Shown here in pieces: positions 37,942 to 47,007 of a stretch of DNA of 64,000 nt. Source of the DNA: Phycisphaerae bacterium (GTDB lineage Bacteria; Planctomycetota; Phycisphaerae; Phycisphaerales; UBA1924); contig JAUILU010000009.1 in assembly GCA_030432905.1 (NCBI GenBank), positions 1-64,000 of the forward strand, written 5' to 3'. The translations under genes and the position numbers were made by a program. Positions within the stretch are counted from its first letter, which is position 1, and each line of letters starts with the position of its first letter. The notes under the pieces are model-generated. The model was given only the letters and a program-made list of their open reading frames with translations, searched no databases and was not told the DNA's origin.

Positions 37942-39375
37942 TCAACCGCTGCTGTTCTGGTCCACGTCGCTGAGCTTCTGCTTCTCGAGCTCTTCGAGAC
38001 GCTTCTCATTCGCTTCGATCAGACGCTGACGGTTGTCCGCCTTCTCCTGATCTCGCAGAATCTGCGGGTCGCGGTTGAGCAGCAGCTCAAGCACGTCTGT
38101 GCCGGTCGGCAGGAACATCGCCTGAACGGTGTCTTTGGCGAGGAACTCCCCCACCGCGTCGGCCCACTCACGCGATACAAGAACGTCCCGACTCTGGTTG
38201 TACTGCTCGAGCTTCGAGTGGAACCTCGCAAGATCGGCCTGCGCCTCGTCGCGAACCTGCCTGCGGTACGTCTCGGCGTCTGAGATCAACTCGGTCACCT
38301 GACCGGACACACTGCCCTCGGCGACCGTGATCTCGGTCTCGTCCTCGCTCATCGGCGCGACCGTCACGGCCTCGCCCACCAGCACCGACTGAATCGAGGC
38401 CAGCAGAGTGTCAGCCTGCTCGGACTGCCCAAGGTCCACGGCCCGCTCGTACCGATTGATCAGCTCGATCAGATCAGAAGCCGCGCCGCCCGCGACCGAG
38501 TTCAGCTGCGTCCGCGCATCCTGCAGCGCTCGCTCACGCTCGGTGTTCGCGCCGGTCTCGGCGCTGTTGACCTTCGCAAAGTCGGGCACAAGATTAATCG
38601 GCGGCCCCGGATCGATCATGTCCAGCCGAACGATCTGAATCCCGGAGTCGAGCCGATCGAGCGACTCCTGCGAGTACTGCTCCGCCCGGCGCGCGACCGA
38701 TCCCTCTGAACCCGCCGACTGCTTGACGAGATCATCAACTGTGATCTCGGCCATCGCGCGCACAACCGCGCGCTCAACCGTGAGACGAACCAATTCCTCC
38801 TCGGCCTCTTTGTCGATGTTGGTCAGCCACATCGTCGGGTTGGCACGCTCGTAGAGCACCTGCCACTTCGCGTGCGCCAGGTTTTGGTCGGCGGTAATTA
38901 GCGACCCATCCTCTGCCGGGTTGTAGCTGCGGAACGAGCCTCGGCTGGCGAGCTGCGCCACGGTCTGGCTCTTCTCCTGCTCGGTCAGCTTCGGGTAGAA
39001 CGCATCGTCGATGCGCAGCGTCTGCTGGCCGATCTGGATCTTGACCAACTCTCCAATCGGCGGCGGGAAGGCGAACTGGAAGCCCGCGCCGAGGTTCGAG
39101 TTGTCGATCTTGCCGAAGCGCAGCCGAACCGCTTTTTCGCTCTCGGTCACTGACTGGAAGCCGCTGAGCACGAAAAGCACAACCAGACCGATCATGATCC
39201 ATGTCATGATGGTGTAGGCGATGCGCAGCGCATCGAGCGCGGACTTGTTGGCGCGGTCGAGCAGCGCACCGGCGTCGCCGTCCTGCTCGCTCGTCCTCAG
39301 CGTGACCGAGGCGGCCCCGCGGGACTCATCGCCCTTGCCGGGCGGCCCGATTGGGTCGTTGTGTTCGTCGCTCAC
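37942..39375 (-). CDS. SPFH/band-7 protein, HflK-like (third of three)
   Basis: A 477-residue protein with a single N-terminal membrane helix (about 55-75) and an SPFH domain after it, starting at SVTESEKAVRLRFGKI and containing VERAVVRAMAEITVDDLV. The following region is a long helix with many Glu, Arg and Gln, as in HflK and stomatins, and the C terminus is a coiled coil (RQRLIEANEKRLEELEKQ). HflK/HflC form a large membrane cage around the FtsH protease in E. coli; no ftsH is near. The start is GTG, overlapping the previous stop by 4 bp (GTGA). Confidence 0.87.
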   Translation of the reverse strand: MSDEHNDPIGPPGKGDESRGAASVTLRTSEQDGDAGALLDRANKSALDALRIAYTIMTWIMIGLVVLFVLSGFQSVTESEKAVRLRFGKIDNSNLGAGFQFAFPPPIGELVKIQIGQQTLRIDDAFYPKLTEQEKSQTVAQLASRGSFRSYNPAEDGSLITADQNLAHAKWQVLYERANPTMWLTNIDKEAEEELVRLTVERAVVRAMAEITVDDLVKQSAGSEGSVARRAEQYSQESLDRLDSGIQIVRLDMIDPGPPINLVPDFAKVNSAETGANTERERALQDARTQLNSVAGGAASDLIELINRYERAVDLGQSEQADTLLASIQSVLVGEAVTVAPMSEDETEITVAEGSVSGQVTELISDAETYRRQVRDEAQADLARFHSKLEQYNQSRDVLVSREWADAVGEFLAKDTVQAMFLPTGTDVLELLLNRDPQILRDQEKADNRQRLIEANEKRLEELEKQKLSDVDQNSSG

Positions 39376-40346
39376 CGGCCGCTCTCCTCGTCGTCCTCGC
39401 CGCGCAGGGTCTCAAGCGCCGATGGCTGGAGCATCCGGAAACCCGGTGCACCGGAAACAACAAGCGTGATCTGCTTCGAGTACGCATCACGCAGGAACTG
39501 AAGCTCCGCGAGCAGCGTCGCAAGCTCGGGGCTCGCCTGCATCGCGGCGATGTACTCGCCAGCCTCAAGATCGCCCGCGGCCTTGAGTTGCTTGGCCTGC
39601 AGGTTCGCGAACGACAGAATCCGCTGGGCGTCCTTCTCAGCGCGGGAACGGATCGACTGGGCGTTCGCGGCCCCCTCGTCGATGGTCTCCTGCGCCAGAC
39701 GCACACGGTCGGCCTTCATGCGCTCGATGACGTCCTTCGAGTTCTGATCGCTCAAGCGGATGCGGTTGATGCCCACATCAACGATCTTGATGCCAAAGCC
39801 GTCCGCGTCCGGGTCGCCCGCGTCGCGTTGAACCACGCGCAAGATGTCCGCCTCGAGATCCGCGAGCTTCGAAGAGCCAGCGCTCTGCGAGAAGAGCTGA
39901 TCCATTCGGTACTTGCTCGTCTCCGAGATCGCCGAGTTCAGGCTCGAACGCACGGTCCGCTCGGCCTGGGCGTAGTGATCACGCGCATCCGAGCCGGAGT
40001 TGGAGAACTTCGTGTAGAAATCGAGCGGGTCGTGCACGCGCCACACGGCGTACGCCTCGACCACGATCTGCTTGTCGTCGGCGGTCTGCTGCTGCGTGCC
40101 GACCGCGTCAACGATCTGCAAGCGCGTGTCGTAGCTCGTCACCGACTGGAACGGGTAGGGCCACTTGAACTTCAGACCCGCCTCGGTCTTCAGGTCGGCA
40201 TCGCTCGCCGAGCCGAACGACGTCACGACGGCCTTCTCGTTGTACCTCACCGTAAAGGCGAAGCTAAACAGCACCAACGCCGCAACGACGAGGATCACCA
40301 TAAAGAGAAACACGGGCTTTCTGAGTGTCTGCATCATGCTGCTCAC
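39372..40346 (-). CDS. SPFH/band-7 protein, HflC-like (second of three)
   Basis: A 324-residue HflC-type protein: N-terminal membrane helix (about 10-30), then the SPFH domain with FTVRYNEKAVVTSFG, the WPYPFQSVTSYDTRLQ strand and VEAYAVWRVHDPLDFY, then KIVDVGINRIRLSDQNSKDVIERM, which is a close match to the HflC signature region, and a coiled coil with YIAAMQASPELATLLAEL. The start is GTG at 40346, overlapping the stop of the upstream SPFH gene (GTGA); ATGs at 40337 and 40334 are alternatives. It is the middle member of three coupled SPFH genes. Confidence 0.9.
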   Translation of the reverse strand: MSSMMQTLRKPVFLFMVILVVAALVLFSFAFTVRYNEKAVVTSFGSASDADLKTEAGLKFKWPYPFQSVTSYDTRLQIVDAVGTQQQTADDKQIVVEAYAVWRVHDPLDFYTKFSNSGSDARDHYAQAERTVRSSLNSAISETSKYRMDQLFSQSAGSSKLADLEADILRVVQRDAGDPDADGFGIKIVDVGINRIRLSDQNSKDVIERMKADRVRLAQETIDEGAANAQSIRSRAEKDAQRILSFANLQAKQLKAAGDLEAGEYIAAMQASPELATLLAELQFLRDAYSKQITLVVSGAPGFRMLQPSALETLRGEDDEESGR

Positions 40347-42472
40347 ATGTCACCTTCATTCTGCGGATCGAACATGCTCGATCCCAAGTACTTATCCAAC
40401 AGATCCAGACGGATGTGGCTCTTGACCGCTTCGTCAACGATGTAAAGGCGAAGATCTTTGATCGCGTCCTGAATCGCCGCGAAGCGCATCCGGCTCTCGT
40501 AGATCTCCGGCGCCGCCTGGTATGCCGCCAGCTTGCCTTCGTATTCAACCGCGAGCGATCTCGCGTTCATGTGCAAATCCCACCGGTCGGCCCGGGCCGC
40601 CATGATCGTGTCGCCCGCTTCACCGCCGGCGGTCTCGATCATCTCGCGGACCTCGAGTTCCTTCTCCGCGGTTGCCTGCGTGTCGCCCGAAGCGCGGAGC
40701 CGGTCGTACTCAGCGATAGCCCCGACGATCTCCGATGCCACATCAACCGAGCCGATCGCCTTGGCGAGGGTCTCGGCTCGCGACTGGCGTGCCTGGATGA
40801 TCGAGGTCTCGCTCTTCTGCGCCGCCTCAAGCACAAGCTCGAACGCCTTGGCTGTGTCCTTCGGCGGGCTCGCGTCTTCAAGGCCAACGAACAGAATCTC
40901 GACGCCCGCGCCGATCGGCGTGCCGTCGTCGCCCGGGTTGAGATTGTCGAACGCGGCAGTCAGCCTGTTCTTAAGTGAGTGACGGATCTCGTTACGACCC
41001 GAACCGATGACCTCGTCGATCGTTCGGCTGGCAAGCTCGCGCATCAGCTCGCGCTGCGCGACCATCCGCAGGATCGTGTCGCGCGTCTCCGCATCGGTGC
41101 CGAGCCGCAGGTACGCCTCGACGCCGCCCGGCTTGATGCTGTAGTACACCGGCACGCGAACGTTGATCAAAGACAACGCACGGTCGATCCTGCCGCTGCC
41201 CGTTTCTTGTGAGGCCTGAACAACAAGCAGCGTCTCTGCAAGACTCTCGTTGGTCCAGAGCCTGACAGACTTGGCCTCGTCCTCGGTCAACGCGTCCGCC
41301 GCGAGATCGAGAATCCGGACGCCCGTCGCGGTCATCTCGACAATCTCGCGCTCGGTCATGTCCCGGCCCTCGCCCACACGCTCCGTGCGGACAAACTCGG
41401 GAACAATCACGCGACCAAACGGCCAAGGCGCCTTTACATGCAGACCGGGGCCAAACTCCTCGGCGACCTTGCCGTTGACGACATAAATGCCACGCTGGTG
41501 CGGCTCGATCACCGCGAACGAGGTCATCAGCCAAATCGCCACGCCGCCGCCCAAGAACAGCCAGATGAACGACCGGCTCAGCAGCCTGTAGAACCAGCTC
41601 GAGGTGACCTCATAGCCAAACTGGTAGTTGATCGCGTCGTTGATCGACTCGGCGATCCTGTCCGGAGCCGCGACGAACCCGAGCAGTCGCGAATCGAACG
41701 CGGGCCTCGGGTACTCGCCAGCGGGGCGCGGGCGGTAGATGTCCAGCACGAAGTTCAAGAAGATCTCGGCGCCGAGCACGATCATCGTGATCGAGAGCAC
41801 CGTGTTCATGCTCGTCAGCACGCTCGGCAGGCCGGCGAGATCGGCAAAGTGACCGATCGCGATCGCAAGACCAAAGAGCGCCGAGCCTACGGAGTAGACC
41901 GAGCCGCCCCGGAGGCTTTCCCAGACCTTGGCCCTGGCCATGCCCGAGGTGAAGCGTGCGAAGACAAAGCCGATGACCGCGATACCGATACCGATCGCGA
42001 TCGCCCAGCCGTGGTGCCCGATCTGCGAATCGGACGTGATGCCCCGGTTAGCGATCTCGACCATGCTCTCGGGGCCTGAGTCCAGCCTCGCCCAGCCGAT
42101 CCACACCAGGGCGATGCCCATGATGATGCTGATGCCGGGCAGCATGAACTTGTAAAGCCAATCGAGCCGCTTGGCGGCGACCCGAAGCTCACCGGCGGCC
42201 TCGTCGAACACGCTCGCGCTCGCAAGATCCTGCTCGGCAAAGTTCTCGTACTCGACCGCCTCGATCCGCTCCCGGCGGTGCTGGTCGAACACGATCGCAA
42301 GCGCAATCCAGACGCCGGTGCCGAGGAGAATGAGCAGAGAGCCGGTGACGCCGGCACTGTCATTCATGAGCAAGCCGTAGATGAGCAGCAAGACACCCAG
42401 AGCGATCTGGATGACGACGCCGAGCATCGAAACGCTGGTGGCCCGCTTGTAGGACAGGTGATCAGCCCGCAT
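40343..42472 (-). CDS. SPFH/band-7 protein with polytopic N-terminal membrane domain (first of three)
   Basis: A 709-residue protein. The first 330 residues hold about six membrane helices (for example GVVIQIALGVLLLIYGLLM, GIALVWIGWA and SFIWLFLGGGVAIWLM), an arrangement not found in classical HflK, which has a single helix. An SPFH domain follows, starting at AVIEPHQRGIYVVNGKVAEE and containing LGTDAETRDTILRMVAQREL, then a helical tail with many Glu and Arg. The start is the ATG at 42472 with AGGAAG upstream; 48 extra codons in the open frame upstream are not homologous. It heads the operon and overlaps the next gene (GTGA). Confidence 0.86.
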   Translation of the reverse strand: MRADHLSYKRATSVSMLGVVIQIALGVLLLIYGLLMNDSAGVTGSLLILLGTGVWIALAIVFDQHRRERIEAVEYENFAEQDLASASVFDEAAGELRVAAKRLDWLYKFMLPGISIIMGIALVWIGWARLDSGPESMVEIANRGITSDSQIGHHGWAIAIGIGIAVIGFVFARFTSGMARAKVWESLRGGSVYSVGSALFGLAIAIGHFADLAGLPSVLTSMNTVLSITMIVLGAEIFLNFVLDIYRPRPAGEYPRPAFDSRLLGFVAAPDRIAESINDAINYQFGYEVTSSWFYRLLSRSFIWLFLGGGVAIWLMTSFAVIEPHQRGIYVVNGKVAEEFGPGLHVKAPWPFGRVIVPEFVRTERVGEGRDMTEREIVEMTATGVRILDLAADALTEDEAKSVRLWTNESLAETLLVVQASQETGSGRIDRALSLINVRVPVYYSIKPGGVEAYLRLGTDAETRDTILRMVAQRELMRELASRTIDEVIGSGRNEIRHSLKNRLTAAFDNLNPGDDGTPIGAGVEILFVGLEDASPPKDTAKAFELVLEAAQKSETSIIQARQSRAETLAKAIGSVDVASEIVGAIAEYDRLRASGDTQATAEKELEVREMIETAGGEAGDTIMAARADRWDLHMNARSLAVEYEGKLAAYQAAPEIYESRMRFAAIQDAIKDLRLYIVDEAVKSHIRLDLLDKYLGSSMFDPQNEGDM

Positions 42473-42804
42473 GGTTGCTTCCTGTGTGAGGACGTAACTG
42501 TCGTGAATACCCAGCCCGAAAACCGAGGCAGACGCCCTGGCTCCTTCCGAACACCGCCTAGGCGGCCCGGTACGACTCCGTCGCACCAGATACAGACCGG
42601 ACTCGCCGGGCAGCATTCTCAGCGCTCTTGGAACAACTGTCCACTCGGAAGCCGTCCTGAGAGGCGCAAGCCTGCTGCCGTTGAACTACGATCCAGACGG
42701 CACTATGTTCAGCAACCCGCGAACTTTGGCCTCGCCGGGCCGTATGCCTAGCCGGGCAACCGACACCCCGGGCACGATCTGACGACGGGAAACCCAGACA
42801 CACC
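42473..42804. promoter_or_regulatory. Divergent control region between the SPFH/ABC operon and the second ABC-2 permease
   Basis: These 332 bases contain no supported gene. They must hold the promoters for the minus-strand operon and the plus-strand permease, but I cannot pick either out with confidence. An AGGAAG ribosome binding site serves the minus-strand gene. A tRNA-like D-arm sequence on the minus strand near 42680 does not extend into a complete tRNA. Confidence 0.45.
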
Positions 42805-44160
42805 ATGCTCTTCCAGACACTCATCATCGCCCGAAACACGCTCACCGAGAGCCTGCGCCAGCCGATTTTCTTCGTGCTGATCGTCATCTCGGGGCTGCTG
42901 CAGGCACTCAACACCGCCGCCAGCGGGTTCTCGATGGGCTACACAACCAGCGCCGAGGTCCACGGCGACAACAAAATGCTCCTCGATGTGGGTATGGCAA
43001 CCGTTTTCGTCACGGGCATGATCCTCGCCGCGTTCCAAGCGACCGCCGTCATCAGCCGCGAGATTGAGGACAAGACCATCCTCACCATCGTTTCCAAACC
43101 GATCGGCAGACCAACCGTTGTGTTCGGGAAATATCTAGGTGTGACCGGCGCCATCTTCATGGCGACGCTCATCATGGTCTCGTTCCTGCTCTTCGGCGTC
43201 CGGCACGAGGTCATGTCCAAGGCCTCGGACATGGTGGACATGCCCGTCGTCATATTCAGCCTCTCAGCCGTCATCTTCTCTATGTTCATCGCGGGCTGGA
43301 CCAACTTCTTCTATGGCTGGTCGTTCCCGCAAGTCGCGGTCCTGCTCATGACCGCCCTTGTCCCGGGCAGCTACGTCGTCACGCTGCTCATCAGCCCGAG
43401 CTGGGAACTCCAGGAAATCGGGCACAACTTCAAGCCGCAGGTCATGCTCGCGTGTCTGGCGCTCACGCTCGCGGTCATGGTGATGACCGCGATCGCCGTC
43501 GCCGCCTCAACGCGACTCAGCCAGGTCATGACGCTCGTGGTCTGCGTCGGTGTTTTCGTGCTGGGCCTGCTCTCGAACCACCTCATCGGCAAGCGCGCGT
43601 TTGTCAACGACTTCGCCGCGATCATCGAAACAGCCGAGCCACAACGGCTCGAGTTCGAGGACTTCCGAGCCCGCGGCGCGCGCTACGACATCACGCTCAA
43701 GAACTTCCCCGAAGAAACACTCTCACCGGGCACATCGATCTACTACGGCCCAAGCCCCCAAGGCCTCGGCATGGCGGTCCCCGACTTCAAGCCCTACGAA
43801 GGTGACCCGGCCGACGAGTCGCGCCTCTTCGCAGACGACACACCCTCCGCAGTCATCGTGAAAAACTCCGACCGCAAATCGATGACCATCCAGAACATCG
43901 GTGCCCAATCACTCGCCGTGACCCGCCCCCCCACTGAGGGTGACTACGTCTTCACCAAACCAACGCGGGTGAACGTCGTCGCGCTGGGCGCTTGGGCCGC
44001 GGTCCCCAACATGCACTTCTTCTGGCTGCTCGACGCGGTCACACAGAACCGCGAGATCCCGAGCTCGCACATCACCAAGCTCGCGATCTACAGCGTGCTC
44101 CAGATCGGTGCGTTCCTCTCGCTGGCCGTGATCCTCTTCCAGCGCCGCGACGTCGGCTAA
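42805..44160 (+). CDS. ABC-2-type transporter permease (divergent partner)
   Basis: A 451-residue membrane protein with a first helix (about 18-35), a group of helices between about 60 and 260, and one C-terminal helix (about 425-445). The hydrophilic section at about 270-420 should be extracytoplasmic. The segment DKTILTIVSKPIGRPTVVFG, continuing KYLG (about 89-112), corresponds to the same region of the permease at 34570, where KP...FGK.LG is kept. No ATPase lies next to it, so it probably shares the ATPase at 36630. It is divergent from the SPFH operon. Confidence 0.85.
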   Translation: MLFQTLIIARNTLTESLRQPIFFVLIVISGLLQALNTAASGFSMGYTTSAEVHGDNKMLLDVGMATVFVTGMILAAFQATAVISREIEDKTILTIVSKPIGRPTVVFGKYLGVTGAIFMATLIMVSFLLFGVRHEVMSKASDMVDMPVVIFSLSAVIFSMFIAGWTNFFYGWSFPQVAVLLMTALVPGSYVVTLLISPSWELQEIGHNFKPQVMLACLALTLAVMVMTAIAVAASTRLSQVMTLVVCVGVFVLGLLSNHLIGKRAFVNDFAAIIETAEPQRLEFEDFRARGARYDITLKNFPEETLSPGTSIYYGPSPQGLGMAVPDFKPYEGDPADESRLFADDTPSAVIVKNSDRKSMTIQNIGAQSLAVTRPPTEGDYVFTKPTRVNVVALGAWAAVPNMHFFWLLDAVTQNREIPSSHITKLAIYSVLQIGAFLSLAVILFQRRDVG

Positions 44161-44276
44161 GCGATTCACTGACAACGAGTTGACCCGCGTAGAATGCACA
44201 CGACGGACCGATCGGTCCGATGGGGATTGCATCGCCGGGCGTTCGTCTTGGCGTATGAAGGGCAAAGGAGAAGGCT

Positions 44277-44519
44277 ATGTCAGACGACGGATCATCAGAA
44301 GCTCCCGCATCGGGCGGCTCGGGCAACACCATCAAAATAGTTCTAGCGGTCGTAATCTTGGCCGCGGCGGGATACTTCGCCTACGCCAACCTGTTCAGCG
44401 GCGGGGGCAACAACAAGCCGACCAGCGCGGTCGATGACGCACCTGAAGAAATCAGACAAGAGGTTGAGAACGAGGCCAAAACCCCACCTGTGGCCGAAGA
44501 CCAAATCGGCGGCGCCTAG
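44277..44519 (+). CDS. Small single-helix membrane protein, unknown function
   Basis: An 80-residue protein with a Ser/Gly-rich start, one membrane helix (about 19-40, KIVLAVVILAAAGYFAYANL), and an acidic C-terminal tail (EEIRQEVENEAKTPPVAED). The ATG has a strong AAAGGAGAAGG site, which supports it as a real gene. It lies 116 bp after the divergent permease gene on the same strand, with a TAGAAT hexamer between them (44190-44195), so it may have its own promoter. I do not recognise a family. Confidence 0.65.
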   Translation: MSDDGSSEAPASGGSGNTIKIVLAVVILAAAGYFAYANLFSGGGNNKPTSAVDDAPEEIRQEVENEAKTPPVAEDQIGGA

Positions 44520-44549
44520 TCAACCCGCTGCGATCTGTCGCTGTACAAC

Positions 44550-46016
44550 CTATATAAGCACCACGTCGCGGACGGCCTGATACACATCGGCCGTCCGCTT
44601 TGCTGCGCCGTCCCATGTTAGTCCGCGAAGCTCCATCGGCCCGTGCTGACGCAGCGTCTGGCTCAAGGGCGGGTGCCTGAGCACCGCGATGACTTTGTTG
44701 GCCATCTCGTCAACATCCCAGAAATCAACTTTCAGCGCGTGCGTGAGAACTTCACTCACGCCCGACTGCTTGCTGATGATCACCGGCACGTCGTTCTTCA
44801 TCGCCTCAAGCGGCGCGATCCCGAACGGCTCAGACACGCTCGGCATCACGTAGCAGTCAGCCATCTGGAACACACGGTCCACGTCCTTGCCACGCAGGAA
44901 ACCCGTGAACAATACCTTGTGCCCGATACCCAGATGCGCGGCTTCCTCGATCATCCGCACCGCCATATCACCAGCGCCCGCGACCACAAACTTCACATCC
45001 TCGTACTTCTCAAGCACCCGCTTGGCGGCGCGGACAAAGTACTCCGGCCCCTTCTGCATCGTGATCCGCCCAAGGAAAAGCACGATCTTGTCCGTGCTGG
45101 CAATCCCCTGGCCCGGGTTGGGCTGCATCCGGTCGTCGTCGATCCCGTTGTACACGACCTCGATTTTCGCGCCGTCAACGCCGTAGCGCCGCGTGCAGAT
45201 CGTCTTGGTCAGCCTGCTCACGCAGATGATCCGGTCCGCCGCGTGCATGCCCATGCGTTCAAGGTCATAGAGTTGCTGATTCACCGACTCGCCCGAGCGG
45301 TCAAACTCCGTCGAGTGAACGTGAACCACGAGCGGCTTGCCGCTGATCTTCGCCGCCGCTACACCCGCGGCGTACGTCATCCAGTCGTGCGCGTGGATGA
45401 CATCAAAGTCTTCCTTCTCCGCGATCGTCGCGACAAACCTCGCGTACCGAGCGGTGTCACCGATCATGTCGCCGCCGTAGTGATCGCCCGAGCGCCCCTC
45501 GTACGACTCATTCGTCGGTGCCACCCCCGCCGCCGCCAAGGCCTCGAACTGCTTCGGCGTCACACCCTTCGGAAGAGCCTGCGCACCAGTCGGCGTCACG
45601 ACAACATGCCCGCCCGATTCGAGTGCTTCCAGCGAACCGGGCTCGCCGGGCGTGAACGCGTTGTACGGGCTGCTCCGGCCCGCGGGTACAGACAGAAACC
45701 GCGCGTTGCGGAAGTTAGCCGACTCGTCAGGCATGGCTGAACGGATCGCCCCGCCCTCTTCCACCGATTCCAAATCGGGCTGCACCCCACCCTGGCCAGC
45801 CCCGCCCGACGCCTTTGGTGCCTGTGAGTTCTTCTTCTCAGTATTCGGCCCGACGATGCGGACCTTCTCCGTGACGTTGCCGTCGGCTTCGCGGGGCAGC
45901 ACAAACAACACCTCGTGGCCCAGTCGATCCAGTGCGCGGGTCAGCCCATTGCAAGCGGTCCCGAGACCGCCGGCGATAAAGGGAGGAAATTCCCAGCCCA
46001 GCATCAGAATCCGCAT
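44550..46016 (-). CDS. GT4-family glycosyltransferase (glycogen synthase-like)
   Basis: A retaining GT-B glycosyltransferase of 488 residues. The start MLGWEFPPFIAGGLGTACNGL resembles the starch/glycogen synthase-type entry to the acceptor domain. HDWMTYAAG, VCVSRLTKTICTRRYGV and the donor site FLGRITMQKGPEYFVRA are typical, with the E-x7-E motif in SEPFGIAPLEAM. An insert of about 110 residues (55-165) with low complexity separates parts of the N-terminal domain. Family members make glycogen, sucrose or surface polysaccharides; I cannot choose among them. It is convergent with the small membrane protein gene. Confidence 0.9.
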   Translation of the reverse strand: MRILMLGWEFPPFIAGGLGTACNGLTRALDRLGHEVLFVLPREADGNVTEKVRIVGPNTEKKNSQAPKASGGAGQGGVQPDLESVEEGGAIRSAMPDESANFRNARFLSVPAGRSSPYNAFTPGEPGSLEALESGGHVVVTPTGAQALPKGVTPKQFEALAAAGVAPTNESYEGRSGDHYGGDMIGDTARYARFVATIAEKEDFDVIHAHDWMTYAAGVAAAKISGKPLVVHVHSTEFDRSGESVNQQLYDLERMGMHAADRIICVSRLTKTICTRRYGVDGAKIEVVYNGIDDDRMQPNPGQGIASTDKIVLFLGRITMQKGPEYFVRAAKRVLEKYEDVKFVVAGAGDMAVRMIEEAAHLGIGHKVLFTGFLRGKDVDRVFQMADCYVMPSVSEPFGIAPLEAMKNDVPVIISKQSGVSEVLTHALKVDFWDVDEMANKVIAVLRHPPLSQTLRQHGPMELRGLTWDGAAKRTADVYQAVRDVVLI

Positions 46017-46071
46017 TGTGTCGACCCGTCCTTCGTATCAGATGGGGTGTGCAGAATGGCGCATATCAGAA

Positions 46072-46545
46072 TCAGTCCTCGCCGCCGTCCTCGTCCATGT
46101 CGCCGAGCTGACGGAAGCAGGCCTCGTAACCGAGCAGAAACATCGCCGCGGTCTTCGCCGCATCATCCGGGCCCAGCCCGTCGAGAGGCACCTTGGTCTG
46201 GAACACAAACATCATGTGATCGTCGCGGAAATGCTGGTATTTGGGCTGATCGCCCGTGTAGCCGAGCTCTGCGAGCTCCTCATCGAGTAGCTCTTCGAGC
46301 GGATCGCCCGAGTGCATGAGCGTGGACTCGATCGACTCGCTCTGCCAGCGGTCTTCCATCTCGAGCGAGACAAAGAGGCCGTCGTCTTTGGCTTGGAGCT
46401 TGTAGAAGGCATCCTCGGCAGACCCGTCGGCCTTACACACGAGCACGCCGTCTTGGACGGACACGCCGTCGAAGACCCCGGCACGCTCTGCCTCGGTCTT
46501 GGCAAACTCGATTATCTGGCCCAGATCGGTCCCTGCGGCACCCAT
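46072..46545 (-). CDS. Conserved small soluble protein, unknown function
   Basis: I do not recognise this 157-residue acidic protein with confidence. It is predicted to be an alpha/beta protein of the YbjN or type III secretion chaperone-like shape: an N-terminal helix (IIEFAKTEAERAGVF), beta strands with DAFYKLQAKDDGLFVSLEM, then HMMFVFQTKVPLDGLGPDD and a C-terminal helix (AAMFLLGYEACFRQL). No catalytic motif is seen. It sits 55 bp upstream of the GT4 gene on the same strand, so the two are probably cotranscribed. Confidence 0.65.
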   Translation of the reverse strand: MGAAGTDLGQIIEFAKTEAERAGVFDGVSVQDGVLVCKADGSAEDAFYKLQAKDDGLFVSLEMEDRWQSESIESTLMHSGDPLEELLDEELAELGYTGDQPKYQHFRDDHMMFVFQTKVPLDGLGPDDAAKTAAMFLLGYEACFRQLGDMDEDGGED

Positions 46546-46647
46546 ATCGCTCGCTCCTTGCTCAACAAACAGGCCCTCTATCGGACCTGGACAGACTCTA
46601 GGAGCGCGTTCTCATCTCTGCCGAGTCGATTTGCTCCAACAAGCGCG

Positions 46648-46653
46648 TATACT
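46648..46653 (+). promoter_or_regulatory. Candidate -10 of tRNA-Leu
   Basis: TATACT about 37 nt before the tRNA-Leu gene. No good -35 hexamer is seen at the usual distance. Confidence 0.4.
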
Positions 46654-46689
46654 TCGGCCCGCTGGAGGCCCTAGGCCCCCATCACCATT

Positions 46690-46773
46690 GCCCAGGTGGC
46701 GGAATTGGCAGACGCGCTACCTTGAGGTGGTAGTCCTGGAAACAGGGTGGAGGTTCGAGCCCTCTCCTGGGCA
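46690..46773 (+). tRNA. tRNA-Leu (anticodon GAG)
   Basis: A class II tRNA of 84 nt: acceptor GCCCAGG with CCTGGGC, discriminator A, anticodon stem CTACC/GGTAG with loop TTGAGGT, giving anticodon GAG, a long variable arm (TCCTGGAAACAGGG), and T arm GGTTCGAGCC. CCA is not encoded. Confidence 0.95.
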
Positions 46774-47007
46774 TTTCTTCTCTTCTACGAGGCTTCGAGC
46801 TTCAAGCCGATCTCGCAAAATCCACAAATCTCTGTCTAGCCCCGACCTGCGCTCGTGCGCGATCCCATCGCTCACCCAGCCTCGTTTCACGAGTAGATGC
46901 GTCCGATGCCCGATCGCGTTCAAGTGACCTCCATGTTCGCTCGATTATGCCAATGCACCCAACCGGTGCAGTGACAACCACTTGCCACGGCATAAGAAAG
47001 GATCAGG

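Noticed and set aside
37929-38009. ATG at 38009 as start of the ABC ATPase
   Set aside because: It would overlap the preceding gene by 68 bp and add an Arg/Ser-rich leader without similarity; the TTG at 37928 has a well-placed GGAGA.
42640-42720. tRNA-like sequence on the minus strand (GTAGTTCAACGGCAGCA resembles a D arm)
   Set aside because: No matching acceptor stem, anticodon stem or T arm with GTTCGA-type loop could be drawn, so it is not a tRNA gene.
46072-46545. Firm assignment of the 157-residue protein to the YbjN family
   Set aside because: Only the general shape is similar; no diagnostic motif was found, so it is left as unknown.
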